Of a stretch of 44,200 nucleotides of DNA, positions 1 through 8,745 are shown piece after piece; position 1 is the stretch's first letter, and the number at the start of each line of letters is the position of its first letter. A program made the position numbers and the translations under genes. Source of the stretch: Syntrophomonadaceae bacterium (lineage in GTDB: Bacteria; Bacillota; Dethiobacteria; DTU022); the NCBI GenBank assembly GCA_003567725.1, contig PWYU01000122.1:1-44200 (forward strand). The letters run 5' to 3'. A model generated the notes under the pieces. That model did no database searches. It saw nothing but the letters and a program-made list of their open reading frames with translations, and was not told the DNA's origin.

Positions 1-56
1 AAGGGGAGACGGTGGAACCGTCCCCCGTGGCTTAGCGGGCTATGCTTTAGTAGTTA
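1..56. repeat. Partial copy of a dispersed hairpin repeat
   Basis: The first 56 bases align without gaps to 29751-29806, with 44 of 56 positions identical by eye. The core is a stem-loop, GACGG-TGGAA-CCGTC, extended by G/C pairs. In the other copy one stem pair changes from G-C to A-T, which keeps the hairpin. The copy is cut by the window edge, so its upstream part is not visible. It resembles REP-like intergenic hairpin elements, but that class is inference. Confidence 0.55.
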
Positions 57-169
57 CAAAAAAATTAGCTATGCACTGGAAATATTTTCTTTTTTGCAAA
101 AAAAAACACTAAATTTCCGCTATTTTTTATATTTTTTTTGATTTTCAGGCAGGAAATAAAGAATTGGGG

Positions 170-198
170 TTGAAATTTAGAGGAAAGTGGTGTAAAGT
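170..198 (+). promoter_or_regulatory. Candidate mraZ promoter
   Basis: TTGAAA at 170-175 and TAAAGT at 193-198 are separated by 17 bases. The -10 box matches the consensus only moderately. Its position inside the MraZ box array would suit autorepression. An AT-rich tract lies upstream (about 90-165). Confidence 0.45.
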
Positions 199-210
199 GG
201 TGAAAAGTGG
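184..210 (+). promoter_or_regulatory. MraZ operator: three AAAGTGG boxes
   Basis: AAAGTGG occurs three times at 184-190, 194-200 and 204-210, an exact 10-base period, so all copies face the same side of the helix. MraZ is known to bind short GTGG-containing direct repeats in its own promoter. The array ends 29 bases before the mraZ start codon and overlaps the candidate -10 and start point. This predicts that MraZ represses the dcw operon from here. Confidence 0.75.
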
Positions 211-239
211 TTGTAAATCTCCCAGATGGAGGCGAACAT

Positions 240-671
240 ATGTTCACAGGCGAATATCACCATACACTGGATGGCAAGGGAAGGGTAATTATTCCTTCAC
301 GCCTTAGGGAAGGCTTGGGAGATCAGTTTGTCATTACCCGCGGGCTTGATCACTGCCTGTTTGCTTATCCCAATTCAGAATGGGTGCGCCTGGAACAAAA
401 AATGAAAAACCTTCCTTTAACCAAAAGAGATTCAAGGGCTTTCAAGCGCCTGTTCTTTTCCGGGGCGATGGAAGTGGAGGCTGATAAGCAGGGCCGGATC
501 TTGATTCCTCAAAATTTAAGAGATTATGCGGGGATTGAAAAAGATATCATGTTTATTGGTGTTTCAGACCGGGTGGAAATCTGGAATGAGTCGGCCTGGA
601 GTCAATATTTTGGGGAAGCAGATGATAATTACGAGGAGTTAGCCGAAAAACTGGAAGATATAGATTTCTAA
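240..671 (+). CDS. mraZ: Transcriptional regulator MraZ
   Basis: DNA-binding regulator and first gene of the dcw operon. The product is 143 residues, the usual family length. It has two SpoVT/AbrB-like repeats with DxxGR signatures: [10 protein letters not shown] near residues 8-17 and [10 protein letters not shown] near 82-91. The start at 240 follows GGAGG (228-232) with 7 bases of spacing and gives the typical N-terminus MFTGEY. An in-frame upstream GTG at 207 would add 11 residues but falls inside the third operator box. The operator array at 184-210 indicates autoregulation. Confidence 0.95.
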   Translation: MFTGEYHHTLDGKGRVIIPSRLREGLGDQFVITRGLDHCLFAYPNSEWVRLEQKMKNLPLTKRDSRAFKRLFFSGAMEVEADKQGRILIPQNLRDYAGIEKDIMFIGVSDRVEIWNESAWSQYFGEADDNYEELAEKLEDIDF

Positions 672-695
672 AACGGTTTTGTTTTAGAGAAAGCG

Positions 696-1667
696 GTGTT
701 TGAAATGGTAGGGCTTCATCTGCCGGTCATGGAAAAGGAAGTTATCCACTACCTGAACTGTCGCAGCGGGAAGGTTATTGTTGATTGCACTGTAGGCGAC
801 GGGGGTCATGCTGAAGCAATCTGCCAGAGTATTGGTCCTGATGGCAGACTGATCGGCCTGGACTGGGACGAAGCGGCGCTGGCAAGGGCCGAAGAAAGGC
901 TCTCCGGTTTTGCAAACCTGGTTAAGCTGATTCATGCTGATTATACCAGGCTGGAAGAAGTGTTAAGTGAGGAAAATAACCCCATGGTTGAGGGGATATT
1001 AATTGACCTTGGAGCTTCTACCCTGCAATTGATGGATGCAGAAAGAGGTTTTTCTTTTCATCAAAGCGGCGGGCTTGACATGCGCATGGATCGCCGCCTG
1101 CCGGTTACAGCCCAGGACATTATTAACAACTCCAGCACCGGAGAGTTAACCGCATTATTTTATCAATACGGAGAAGAGCGCTGGTCAAAGCGGATAGCTG
1201 CCAGGATTGAGCAGGAAAAAGAAAAATCAGGCCCTATTAACGATAGTGAACAACTGGCTGAGCTGGTTAAAGAAGCGATTCCAGCCCGTTACAGGCGCAG
1301 TGGAGGACATCCTGCCAGGAAAGTTTTTCAGGCTTTACGCCTGGCCGTTAACCGGGAGCTTGATAATTTGGAACTGGTTTTGCCCCAGGCGCTAAGAAGC
1401 CTTAATGCCGGAGGACGGCTTTGCATTATTGCCTATCATTCTTTAGAAGACCGCCTGGTAAAAAGATTCTTTAAAGATCAAAGCGGAGTTTGCAGCTGTC
1501 CACCAGGCAAACCATGTATTTGCAACCGGAAAAAAGAACTGAATATCCTTACTTCTAAAGCGCTAAAACCCTCGGAAGAAGAAATAATCGCCAACCCGAG
1601 GGCACGCAGTGCCCGCCTCAGGGCGGCAGAACGCCTGAACAGTGCAGGCCGGAAAGTAGGTGAATAA
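696..1667 (+). CDS. rsmH: 16S rRNA (cytosine1402-N4)-methyltransferase RsmH
   Basis: SAM-dependent methyltransferase that modifies C1402 in the 30S decoding centre. The SAM-binding motif GDGGH lies near residues 32-36, followed by the acidic GLDWDEAAL strand. The family C-terminal block is present, with a CSCPPGKPCIC stretch and NPRARSARLRAAERL. It is 323 residues from a GTG at 696. An ATG at 705 gives 320 residues, and neither has a strong Shine-Dalgarno. It follows mraZ after 24 bases and is read with ftsL just downstream, the standard dcw order. Confidence 0.95.
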   Translation: MFEMVGLHLPVMEKEVIHYLNCRSGKVIVDCTVGDGGHAEAICQSIGPDGRLIGLDWDEAALARAEERLSGFANLVKLIHADYTRLEEVLSEENNPMVEGILIDLGASTLQLMDAERGFSFHQSGGLDMRMDRRLPVTAQDIINNSSTGELTALFYQYGEERWSKRIAARIEQEKEKSGPINDSEQLAELVKEAIPARYRRSGGHPARKVFQALRLAVNRELDNLELVLPQALRSLNAGGRLCIIAYHSLEDRLVKRFFKDQSGVCSCPPGKPCICNRKKELNILTSKALKPSEEEIIANPRARSARLRAAERLNSAGRKVGE

Positions 1668-1669
1668 TA

Positions 1670-2059
1670 ATGCAGCAGGCTAAACAATTATCAACAGTTA
1701 GAAGGCCGGTAACTCCAACCCAACCAACTAGAGAAACCAGGCCTGAAACTCAAAAAGCACGGCGTTTAAGAAAAGTTAAGTTTATTAGCATTGCCCTGAC
1801 CTGTTTTGCATTAAGCCTGGTAGTGGTGGCCCAGTATTCTTCCCTGGTGGTTACGAGTTACAGCTTAAGTGAGGCTCGCGCCGAACTATCTTCAGTCAGG
1901 GAATCTGCTCGTGAATACGAGCTTAAAGCAGCACAGCTGGGAGCAGTTAATAGGATTGATCAAATTGCGAGAGAAGAGCTGGGTATGGTGGAGCCGGAAA
2001 TGGGGCAGCTAAAAATTATCAGCGCCTCGCAAAGTGAAAGATATCGACCGGGAGAGTGA
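1670..2059 (+). CDS. ftsL: Cell division protein FtsL
   Basis: Small bitopic division protein of 129 residues. It has a basic cytoplasmic N-terminus of about 36 residues, one membrane segment (roughly 37-58), and an extracytoplasmic coiled coil (about 62-92) ending in the family-like REELGMVEPE stretch. FtsL normally complexes with DivIC/FtsB and FtsQ/DivIB to activate FtsW-FtsI. Sequence conservation is low in this family, so the call rests on topology, length and position between rsmH and ftsI. Its stop overlaps the GTG start of ftsI by four bases. Confidence 0.88.
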   Translation: MQQAKQLSTVRRPVTPTQPTRETRPETQKARRLRKVKFISIALTCFALSLVVVAQYSSLVVTSYSLSEARAELSSVRESAREYELKAAQLGAVNRIDQIAREELGMVEPEMGQLKIISASQSERYRPGE

Positions 2060-3801
2060 ACTGGGTGGCTGATTTTAGCGTTAACCGGGCAACAGTAAGG
2101 CGCAGGTTGGTACTGATTTTTGTCATGACTATAATTATGACCTTACTGCTGATCAGTCGGCTGGCCTGGATTCAGATTGTGCGGGCCGATGAATTATACG
2201 AACAGGCCTGGGAGCAGTGGAACCGGATGGTTCCAGTTCAAACCAGCCGGGGCTCAATCTACGATCGGCACGGAAACTTGCTCGCGGGAAGCGCAGCTGT
2301 TGATACCATTGCAGCCATCCCCAGCCAGATAGAAGATCCGGCAGCAGCCTCAGCAGCGCTGGCCCCGGTTTTGGAAATGGATCAAAACAGGATCAAGGAG
2401 ATAGTTACCATGGATAAGAGTTCTGTTTACCTTAAAAGGAGAGTTTCCCCCGATGTTTCAAAGACTGTACGTGAAATGAACATCCCGGGCATTATTTTCT
2501 TTCCTGAAGAAAAAAGAAATTATCCAGGGGAACATCTGGCTTCGCAGCTTCTTGGTTTTGTAGGAATGGACAAAGGTTTGGCCGGGTTGGAACACTATTA
2601 TGAACAGTCCTTAAAAAGTTCGCAAGGAAATATTCTTTATCCGGCCGATGGGCGGGGCAGGCAGCTGCCTCATCACTTCAGCCGTTTTGCTTCTGTTCCC
2701 GAAAATTATAATATAAAGCTCTCCGTAGATGAAAGTATCCAGCATATCGTGGAAAAAGAGCTGGACGTCATTATGGAACAAGCGGCCCCCAGGCAGGCTA
2801 TGGCTGTTGCCGTGGATCCTTACAGCGGTGCAGTTCTTGCTGCGGCTTCAAAACCGGATTATCACCCGGATAGTTATACCAGTTTTAATCCAGAACGCTG
2901 GTCCCTGCCGGTTTTTAATTCCTCTTTTGAACCGGGATCGACTTTTAAAATGATTACCCTGGCTGCCGCCATTGAGGAAGGGCTGTTTGAACCGGAAGAG
3001 ACAGTCCACTGTCCTGGCCATATCACAATTGGCGGGCGCCAGATCAACTGTTGGACGGCAAGCCGGGGCGGGCACGGTGAAATTAGTTTGTATGATGCCC
3101 TGGGCGGGTCATGCAATGTAGCTTATATAACTCTTGGTCAAAACATCGGTAAAGATATTTTATTCCATTATGTTGAAGGTTTTGGTTTTGGTTCACCTAC
3201 CGGCATTGATTATCCCGGGGAGAGCAGCGGTTTAGTTTTTCACCCCCATCAAGTGGGGCTGCAGGAGCTGGCCACTACTGCTTTCGGGCAGGGTATATCT
3301 GTGACCCCCATTCAGCAAACCATGGCAATAACGGCAATGATTAACGGCGGTTACCTCTTAAAGCCCTACCTGGTTGAAGAAATAGTTGATCAGGATGGAG
3401 AAATTCATTTTAAAAGAGAGCCTGAGTTAATCCGGCAGGTTGTTTCAGAAGAAACCTCTGAACAGTTAATAGAAATGATGGAGAGCGTAATTTTGGAAGG
3501 GACCGGCGCAAATGCTGCTCTTGAAAATTACCGGGTGGCCGGAAAAACCGGGACAGCTGAAAAGATTGATGAGGAAGGAAATTACCGGACGGATGAGTTT
3601 ATTTATTCCCTGGTCGGATTTGCTCCTGTTGAAAATCCTCAACTGGTTCTTTTTGTAGCAGTTGATGGGATAACCCAGGGACCGCGCTTTGGATCGCAAA
3701 CCAGCGCGCCCCTGTTCGCAAGAATTATGGAAGATACTTTAAACTATCTGCAGGTTTCGCCTTCTGAAATACCTGCAGACGAACCTCTTTCAGAGCAGTA
3801 A
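2056..3801 (+). CDS. ftsI: Septal class B penicillin-binding protein (FtsI/PBP2B type)
   Basis: Septal peptidoglycan transpeptidase of 581 residues with one N-terminal membrane anchor (about 18-38). The PBP dimerisation domain begins at RGSIYDRHGNLLA. All three transpeptidase motifs are present: SxxK at S295-K298 (STFK), SxN at S352-N354 (SCN) and KTG at 497-499. No C-terminal PASTA repeats are seen, so it resembles FtsI rather than SpoVD. The GTG start overlaps the ftsL stop (GTGA). It should work with the SEDS glycosyltransferase encoded at 7612-8745. It is the only class B PBP gene in this cluster, whereas many spore formers carry two. Confidence 0.95.
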   Translation: MNWVADFSVNRATVRRRLVLIFVMTIIMTLLLISRLAWIQIVRADELYEQAWEQWNRMVPVQTSRGSIYDRHGNLLAGSAAVDTIAAIPSQIEDPAAASAALAPVLEMDQNRIKEIVTMDKSSVYLKRRVSPDVSKTVREMNIPGIIFFPEEKRNYPGEHLASQLLGFVGMDKGLAGLEHYYEQSLKSSQGNILYPADGRGRQLPHHFSRFASVPENYNIKLSVDESIQHIVEKELDVIMEQAAPRQAMAVAVDPYSGAVLAAASKPDYHPDSYTSFNPERWSLPVFNSSFEPGSTFKMITLAAAIEEGLFEPEETVHCPGHITIGGRQINCWTASRGGHGEISLYDALGGSCNVAYITLGQNIGKDILFHYVEGFGFGSPTGIDYPGESSGLVFHPHQVGLQELATTAFGQGISVTPIQQTMAITAMINGGYLLKPYLVEEIVDQDGEIHFKREPELIRQVVSEETSEQLIEMMESVILEGTGANAALENYRVAGKTGTAEKIDEEGNYRTDEFIYSLVGFAPVENPQLVLFVAVDGITQGPRFGSQTSAPLFARIMEDTLNYLQVSPSEIPADEPLSEQ

Positions 3802-3828
3802 TATGAATTTAAAAAGGAGTTCAGGGTT

Positions 3829-5220
3829 ATGAAATTCCAGGCAGCTGAAATAACTGAAATTTGCCAGGGTAAGCTGCTGCAGGGCAGCCCTGAACAAGAT
3901 GTGTCCGGATTTGCTATTGATTCGAGGCAAATCAAAAAAGATGAGCTGTTTATTCCCTTTACAGGAGAACATACAGATGGCCATCTTTATATCAAGCAGG
4001 CCTGTGAACAGGGAGCAGCAGGAGCCCTGCACAAGCTCGCGCGGAAGCCTGAGCCCAATATTCCTGGGGACTTTTTACTAATTGGCGTCCAGGATACCCT
4101 GACTGCATTGCAGCAGCTTGCATCAGTATATCGCAGGCGGTTTAACCTGCCTGTAATTGGGGTTACCGGCAGCAGTGGAAAGACAACCACTAAAGATTTT
4201 ATCGCCGGGGTTTTGGCGGCCCGCTATAAAACCTTGAAAACAACAGGCAATCTGAATAATGAAATCGGACTGCCTTTAACCATATTAGAATTAGGAAAAG
4301 AACACCAGGTGGCGGTTTTGGAAATGGGGATGAGCGCCTCCGGAGAAATCAGGACCTTGTGTGAGGTAGCCCATCCAGCAATTGGTGTTCTAACTAACAT
4401 TGGAGAAGCTCATATAGAACTGCTTGGCTCAATAGATGCTATAGCAAAAGCGAAAGAAGAATTACTAGATTACCTCGGCTCAGGCGGGGTAGCCATCTTG
4501 AATGGCGATGATCCCCGCCTCCTAAGTTTGGGGGAGCGCTTCCCGGGAAAAGTGTACTACTATGGCTTTAACCAGGGCGATATAAAAGGCTTACAGTTGT
4601 CTCAAAAGGGAGAGAAGACCTTTTTCCGGGCGCGTTTTCCCAATAATAAAGAGGAGTGGTTTGAATCACCACTACCTGGACGGGAGTCGGTCAGTAATGC
4701 CCTGGCGGCTCTTACCGTCGGCTATATTCTTGAACTGAACCTGTCGGAGATGCAGGAAGGGCTTAAATCGGCCCAATCTACCGCAGGGCGGTTCCAGGTT
4801 TTATATAACCGGGACGGGACCGGGATTATCGATGACTCGTATAATGCCAACCCCAGCTCAGTAAGGGCAGCTTTGCGGCTGCTCTCTGAGCTTGGAGGAG
4901 CCAAAACGGTTGCCGTGCTTGGTGACATGCTCGAACTGGGGCCCGGTGCCCGGGAAGCTCACCTATCCTGCGGCCGTTATGCGGCCGAATGCGGGATTGG
5001 TCACCTGATAACCGTGGGTGAATTGTCCCGCGGCTTTGCTGAAGGCGCCCGCAGTGAGGGATTAAGTGCTTATTGCTGTGATACTCACAGGGAGGCCCTG
5101 GAAGAACTTGCTAAAATGCCTTTAAATAAAGACTGGTTTGTGCTGGTCAAGGGGTCAAGGGGTATGCGAATGGAAACCGTGGCCCGGGGTTTAACCGGAG
5201 CGGAAGGAGAGAGGCAGTGA
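3829..5220 (+). CDS. murF: UDP-MurNAc-tripeptide:D-Ala-D-Ala ligase MurF
   Basis: ATP-dependent ligase adding D-Ala-D-Ala to the UDP-MurNAc-tripeptide. It is 463 residues with the Mur ligase layout: a divergent N-terminal substrate domain, the P-loop GSSGKTTTKD (G114 to T121 region), then TGNLNNEIGLPL, VLEMGM and the C-terminal DDSYNANPSS motif. These distinguish MurF from MurE. The start follows AAGGAG with normal spacing. It sits directly after ftsI, where murE would normally come first; no murE is visible in the window. Confidence 0.95.
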   Translation: MKFQAAEITEICQGKLLQGSPEQDVSGFAIDSRQIKKDELFIPFTGEHTDGHLYIKQACEQGAAGALHKLARKPEPNIPGDFLLIGVQDTLTALQQLASVYRRRFNLPVIGVTGSSGKTTTKDFIAGVLAARYKTLKTTGNLNNEIGLPLTILELGKEHQVAVLEMGMSASGEIRTLCEVAHPAIGVLTNIGEAHIELLGSIDAIAKAKEELLDYLGSGGVAILNGDDPRLLSLGERFPGKVYYYGFNQGDIKGLQLSQKGEKTFFRARFPNNKEEWFESPLPGRESVSNALAALTVGYILELNLSEMQEGLKSAQSTAGRFQVLYNRDGTGIIDDSYNANPSSVRAALRLLSELGGAKTVAVLGDMLELGPGAREAHLSCGRYAAECGIGHLITVGELSRGFAEGARSEGLSAYCCDTHREALEELAKMPLNKDWFVLVKGSRGMRMETVARGLTGAEGERQ

Positions 5221-6179
5221 TGGCTTTATATATCATGCTTGCTTTAACCAGTGCATTTTTAATCACTGCTGTTGTTACTCCTCTGTTTATTAAAAAAATG
5301 CAAAGCCTTAAGTACGGTCAACAGATCAGGGAAGATGGGCCTTCTCAGCATGCGGTGAAAGCAGGAACCCCAACCATGGGCGGAGTAGTTTTTATTCCGG
5401 CCGCAATCCTGGTAAGCCTGGCTTTTACAGGCTTTACGCCGGCGCTGTATGCTGTCCTAATTGTTACCCTGGGTTGCGGTTTAATCGGTTTCATTGACGA
5501 TTTTGGGAAAATTGCCCACGGCCGATCTTTAGGGTTAAAAGCCCGTACCAAGCTGGGTGCTGAAGTAGCCCTGACATTTTTACTAATCCTGGCTATGCAC
5601 CGTTTTGGCCTCTATTCATCAGCTGTAACAATTCCATTTTTAAATATAGAGTTAGATCTGATCTATTTTTATCCTCTATTCATATTCCTTGTCATATCAG
5701 CATCGAGCAATAGCGTTAACTTAACCGATGGACTGGATGGCCTGGCGGCGGGAACTGCTGCTATCGGTCTTGGGGCTTTTATGATTATTGCCTGGCAGGC
5801 TGGCCGGCCAGATTTGGTAACTTTTTGCGCCGCTCTCGCAGGGGCCTGTCTTGGTTTTTTGATTTATAACCGCTATCCTGCCCGGCTGTTTATGGGCGAT
5901 ACAGGATCACTGGCTTTGGGTGGAGCATTTGCCTCTCTGGCCATAGTGACCGGTCAGGAACTTATTTTAATTCTGGTGGGCGGAGTTTTTGTGCTGGAAG
6001 CTCTCTCGGTGATAATCCAGGTAGCCAGTTTTAAACTGACCGGAAAGAGAGTTTTCTTAATGAGTCCCCTGCATCATCATTTTGAAATGAAAGGCTGGCC
6101 GGAGCGGAAGGTGGTTGCTGTATTCTGGAGTGCAGCCCTGGCTTTTGCCCTGGGCGGTGTATTTGCCTCTGGTTGTTAA
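5220..6179 (+). CDS. mraY: Phospho-MurNAc-pentapeptide translocase MraY
   Basis: Integral membrane enzyme that transfers phospho-MurNAc-pentapeptide to undecaprenyl phosphate, making lipid I. It is about 319 residues with roughly ten hydrophobic segments. Catalytic and family motifs are present: DDFGK, NLTDGLDGLA, FMGDTGSLALGG and the terminal PLHHHFEMKGWPE. AAGGAG at 5204-5209 serves either the ATG at 5220 or an in-frame GTG at 5217. The stop of murF overlaps the start, so translation is probably coupled. Confidence 0.96.
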   Translation: MALYIMLALTSAFLITAVVTPLFIKKMQSLKYGQQIREDGPSQHAVKAGTPTMGGVVFIPAAILVSLAFTGFTPALYAVLIVTLGCGLIGFIDDFGKIAHGRSLGLKARTKLGAEVALTFLLILAMHRFGLYSSAVTIPFLNIELDLIYFYPLFIFLVISASSNSVNLTDGLDGLAAGTAAIGLGAFMIIAWQAGRPDLVTFCAALAGACLGFLIYNRYPARLFMGDTGSLALGGAFASLAIVTGQELILILVGGVFVLEALSVIIQVASFKLTGKRVFLMSPLHHHFEMKGWPERKVVAVFWSAALAFALGGVFASGC

Positions 6180-6206
6180 GAAGCAGTACGGTTTGGAGGA
6201 CTTATT

Positions 6207-7622
6207 TTGATCGAAATGATTAAGGACAGGGAAATACTGGTAATCGGCATGGCCCGCAGCGGTGTGGCTGCTGCCCGGCTTTTGGCTGAAAGCGGTGCGT
6301 CAAAAATTACGATAGCAGACCAAAAATCGGCTGAAGAGCTGCGCAATGAAGCAGAAAGCTTGAAGCGCTATCCGGTTGTAGGAATCGTAACCGGTGGGAC
6401 TTTACCCGATCTGGTTACCTCCGGCCTGGCTATGATCATTAAAAGCCCTGGAGTACCGCCGGGTTTGGCTATATTCAAACAGGCTGCAGCAATGAACGTG
6501 CCGGTGTTTTCTGAGGTTGAACTGGCCTATCACTTTATCAAAGCCCCAATGATCGGGGTTACCGGAACTAATGGCAAAACCACTACTACCGCCTTGATTG
6601 CGGCTATGCTCAAAGAGGCCCGCTTTGATCCGGTTGTTTCTGCCGGGAATATTGGCAATCCGTTATGCGGGGTGGTTGGTTCTATTGAGGCCCAGGGCAT
6701 GATCGCCCTGGAGTTGAGCAGTTTTCAGCTTGATAATATTGCTAAATTTCGTCCGCTGGTAGCTGTTTTCCTCAATTTTGCCGAAGATCATATCGACTAT
6801 CATGGGAGTATAGATAAATATTTCGCCGCTAAAGCGCGGATCATAGAAAACCAGTTAACAAGCGATTTTGCTGTTCTCAATGCCGCAGAGAAAAAGGTGG
6901 CCGGACTGGCAGATAATTGTAAAAGCCGGGTTCTCTGGTTTGCTAGAGGACCTGTTGAAGTGGGGATAGGTTTATTAAAAAACTGGGTAACTTTATTTAA
7001 TCCGGGTTTAGAGCCGCAAAAAATATGTCCCGCAGAAGAGGTTTCACTTCCGGGAGAGCATAATTTGGAAAATGCCCTTGCCGCATCCACTGCCGCCTGG
7101 GCTGCGGGAGCTGATTTGGAAGCGATCGGGGCTGTTTTGAGAACTTTCAAGGCCATTGAACATCGCCTCGAACATGTAGCTACTATTAATGAGGTGGATT
7201 ATATTAACGATTCCAAGGGAACCAATCCCGGCTCAACCATTAAGGCTTTACAATCGTTTCCAGGCCGAAAGATTATCCTCATTGCCGGAGGCAAAGATAA
7301 AGGCAGTGATTTCAGTGCGCTGGCCCGGATAATCAAGCGTGAGGTGAAAAGCTTGATTTTATATGGGGAAACAAAAATAAATCTGGCCGCGGCTGTGGAA
7401 AAAGCCGGTTTCTCTGCCTATAACCTTGTAAATAACCTGGAAGAAGCGGTAGGTTTTGCTGGTGAACAGGCGCATCCCGAAGATATTGTCCTGCTTTCTC
7501 CGGCCTGCGCCAGCTGGGATATGTTTCCTGATTATGAAGCCAGGGGTAATTTATTTAAGGGTTTGGTAAAGAGGCAAAATACTGGAAAAAAGGCTGGAAA
7601 GGGGTCCGGTGATGATGGGTAG
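6207..7622 (+). CDS. murD: UDP-MurNAc-L-alanine:D-glutamate ligase MurD
   Basis: Cytoplasmic ligase adding D-Glu to UDP-MurNAc-L-Ala. It is 471 residues with an N-terminal Rossmann-like domain (VIGMARSGVAAARLL), the P-loop VTGTNGKTTTT, a central ATPase domain, and C-terminal motifs NDSKGTNPGST and LIAGGKDKGSDF typical of MurD. The TTG start at 6207 is well supported: GGAGG at 6195-6199 is 7 bases away, whereas the next ATG (6216) is 16 bases away. The 3' end overlaps the start of ftsW. Confidence 0.95.
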   Translation: MIEMIKDREILVIGMARSGVAAARLLAESGASKITIADQKSAEELRNEAESLKRYPVVGIVTGGTLPDLVTSGLAMIIKSPGVPPGLAIFKQAAAMNVPVFSEVELAYHFIKAPMIGVTGTNGKTTTTALIAAMLKEARFDPVVSAGNIGNPLCGVVGSIEAQGMIALELSSFQLDNIAKFRPLVAVFLNFAEDHIDYHGSIDKYFAAKARIIENQLTSDFAVLNAAEKKVAGLADNCKSRVLWFARGPVEVGIGLLKNWVTLFNPGLEPQKICPAEEVSLPGEHNLENALAASTAAWAAGADLEAIGAVLRTFKAIEHRLEHVATINEVDYINDSKGTNPGSTIKALQSFPGRKIILIAGGKDKGSDFSALARIIKREVKSLILYGETKINLAAAVEKAGFSAYNLVNNLEEAVGFAGEQAHPEDIVLLSPACASWDMFPDYEARGNLFKGLVKRQNTGKKAGKGSGDDG

Positions 7623-8745
7623 CCAAACTTCATCCAAACAATATGATCAGACTCTTTTAATGGTTACCCTGCTGCTTTTGGCCATTGGCCTGCTTATGGT
7701 CTTTAGTGCCAGTTTTGTAGTAGCTGAAGAAAGCAGAGGAGATCCCTATCATTTCCTGAAAAGACAGGCAATGTGGGTTGCTATCGGGCTGGTTGGGATG
7801 TACATAATGTCTCATGTGCACTATAAGCAGCTAAAAAGATTTTCCATTTTGATATTGCTGCTTAACTTTATCCTGCTGGGCCTGTTATTTACTGATTTCG
7901 GCTCATATATGGGCACTGAAGCCCGGCGCTGGCTTTCTTTAGGGCCTGTGGTCCTCCAGCCTTCAGAATTCAGCAAGCTGGCTTTAGTTATATTTACAGC
8001 TGCCTATATGAGCAGCCGGCGTTTGAATATCCATAGTTTCTGGACGGCCAGTTTGATCCCTTTAGTGCTGGTTGGCTCAGTATTTTTTATGATCCAGCTT
8101 CAACCGGATATGGGAACTGCCCTGGTAGTTTTAGCAGGCAGTGTGCTGGTGGTTATTTTTGCGGGGATGCCCATGTCCCAGGTAGCCGGTCTGGCCCTGG
8201 CTTTAACGCCTCCGCTGGCTTATTTTACTTTAAAAGAAGAATACCGGATGCAGAGGCTTTTTACTTTTCTCGATCCCTGGGCGGAGCCGACGGGATCAGG
8301 ATACCAGATGATCCAATCTCTTTACGCTTTGGGCCCTGGCCATATCTTCGGGACCGGCTTGGGCCGGGGAAAGCAAAAATTATTTTATTTACCGGAACCG
8401 CAAAATGATTTTATATTTGCCGTGATTGGTGAAGAATTAGGATTTATCGGGGCAGTGTCTGTGATTATGCTTTACCTGATATTAATCTGGCGCGGTTTCC
8501 AAATAGCTATCAGGGCCCCGGAACTGTTTGGCAGCCTTGTTGCCGCCGGAATCACATTTATGATTGCCGTTCAGGTTCTGATCAATGTGGCGGTAGTTAC
8601 CGGTACTGTCCCTGTGACAGGTATCAACCTGCCCCTAATCAGTGCCGGAGGCAGTTCAGTATTGTTTACCTTGCTGGGCATCGGTATTTTGCTAAATATT
8701 TCTAAATACGGGCAGGAAAAAGCGGTCCTAAAGGGGGCAGCGTGA
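7612..8745 (+). CDS. ftsW: SEDS peptidoglycan glycosyltransferase FtsW (SpoVE-like)
   Basis: Polytopic lipid II polymerase of the SEDS family, expected to pair with the ftsI product. About 377 residues and around ten membrane segments. Family motifs include QPSEFSKLALV, LQPDMGTALVV, the loop LPEPQNDFIFAVIGEE and the C-terminal TGINLPLISAGGSS. Possible starts are GTG 7609, ATG 7612 and ATG 7615; AGGGG at 7600-7604 favours 7612. FtsW and SpoVE cannot be separated on sequence alone; the position between murD and murG fits either. Confidence 0.93.
   Translation: MMGSQTSSKQYDQTLLMVTLLLLAIGLLMVFSASFVVAEESRGDPYHFLKRQAMWVAIGLVGMYIMSHVHYKQLKRFSILILLLNFILLGLLFTDFGSYMGTEARRWLSLGPVVLQPSEFSKLALVIFTAAYMSSRRLNIHSFWTASLIPLVLVGSVFFMIQLQPDMGTALVVLAGSVLVVIFAGMPMSQVAGLALALTPPLAYFTLKEEYRMQRLFTFLDPWAEPTGSGYQMIQSLYALGPGHIFGTGLGRGKQKLFYLPEPQNDFIFAVIGEELGFIGAVSVIMLYLILIWRGFQIAIRAPELFGSLVAAGITFMIAVQVLINVAVVTGTVPVTGINLPLISAGGSSVLFTLLGIGILLNISKYGQEKAVLKGAA

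Noticed and set aside
3829-5220. Calling this Mur ligase MurE
   Set aside because: TGNLNNEIGLPL, VLEMGM and DDSYNANPSS are MurF motifs; the MurE DNPR-type substrate motif is absent.
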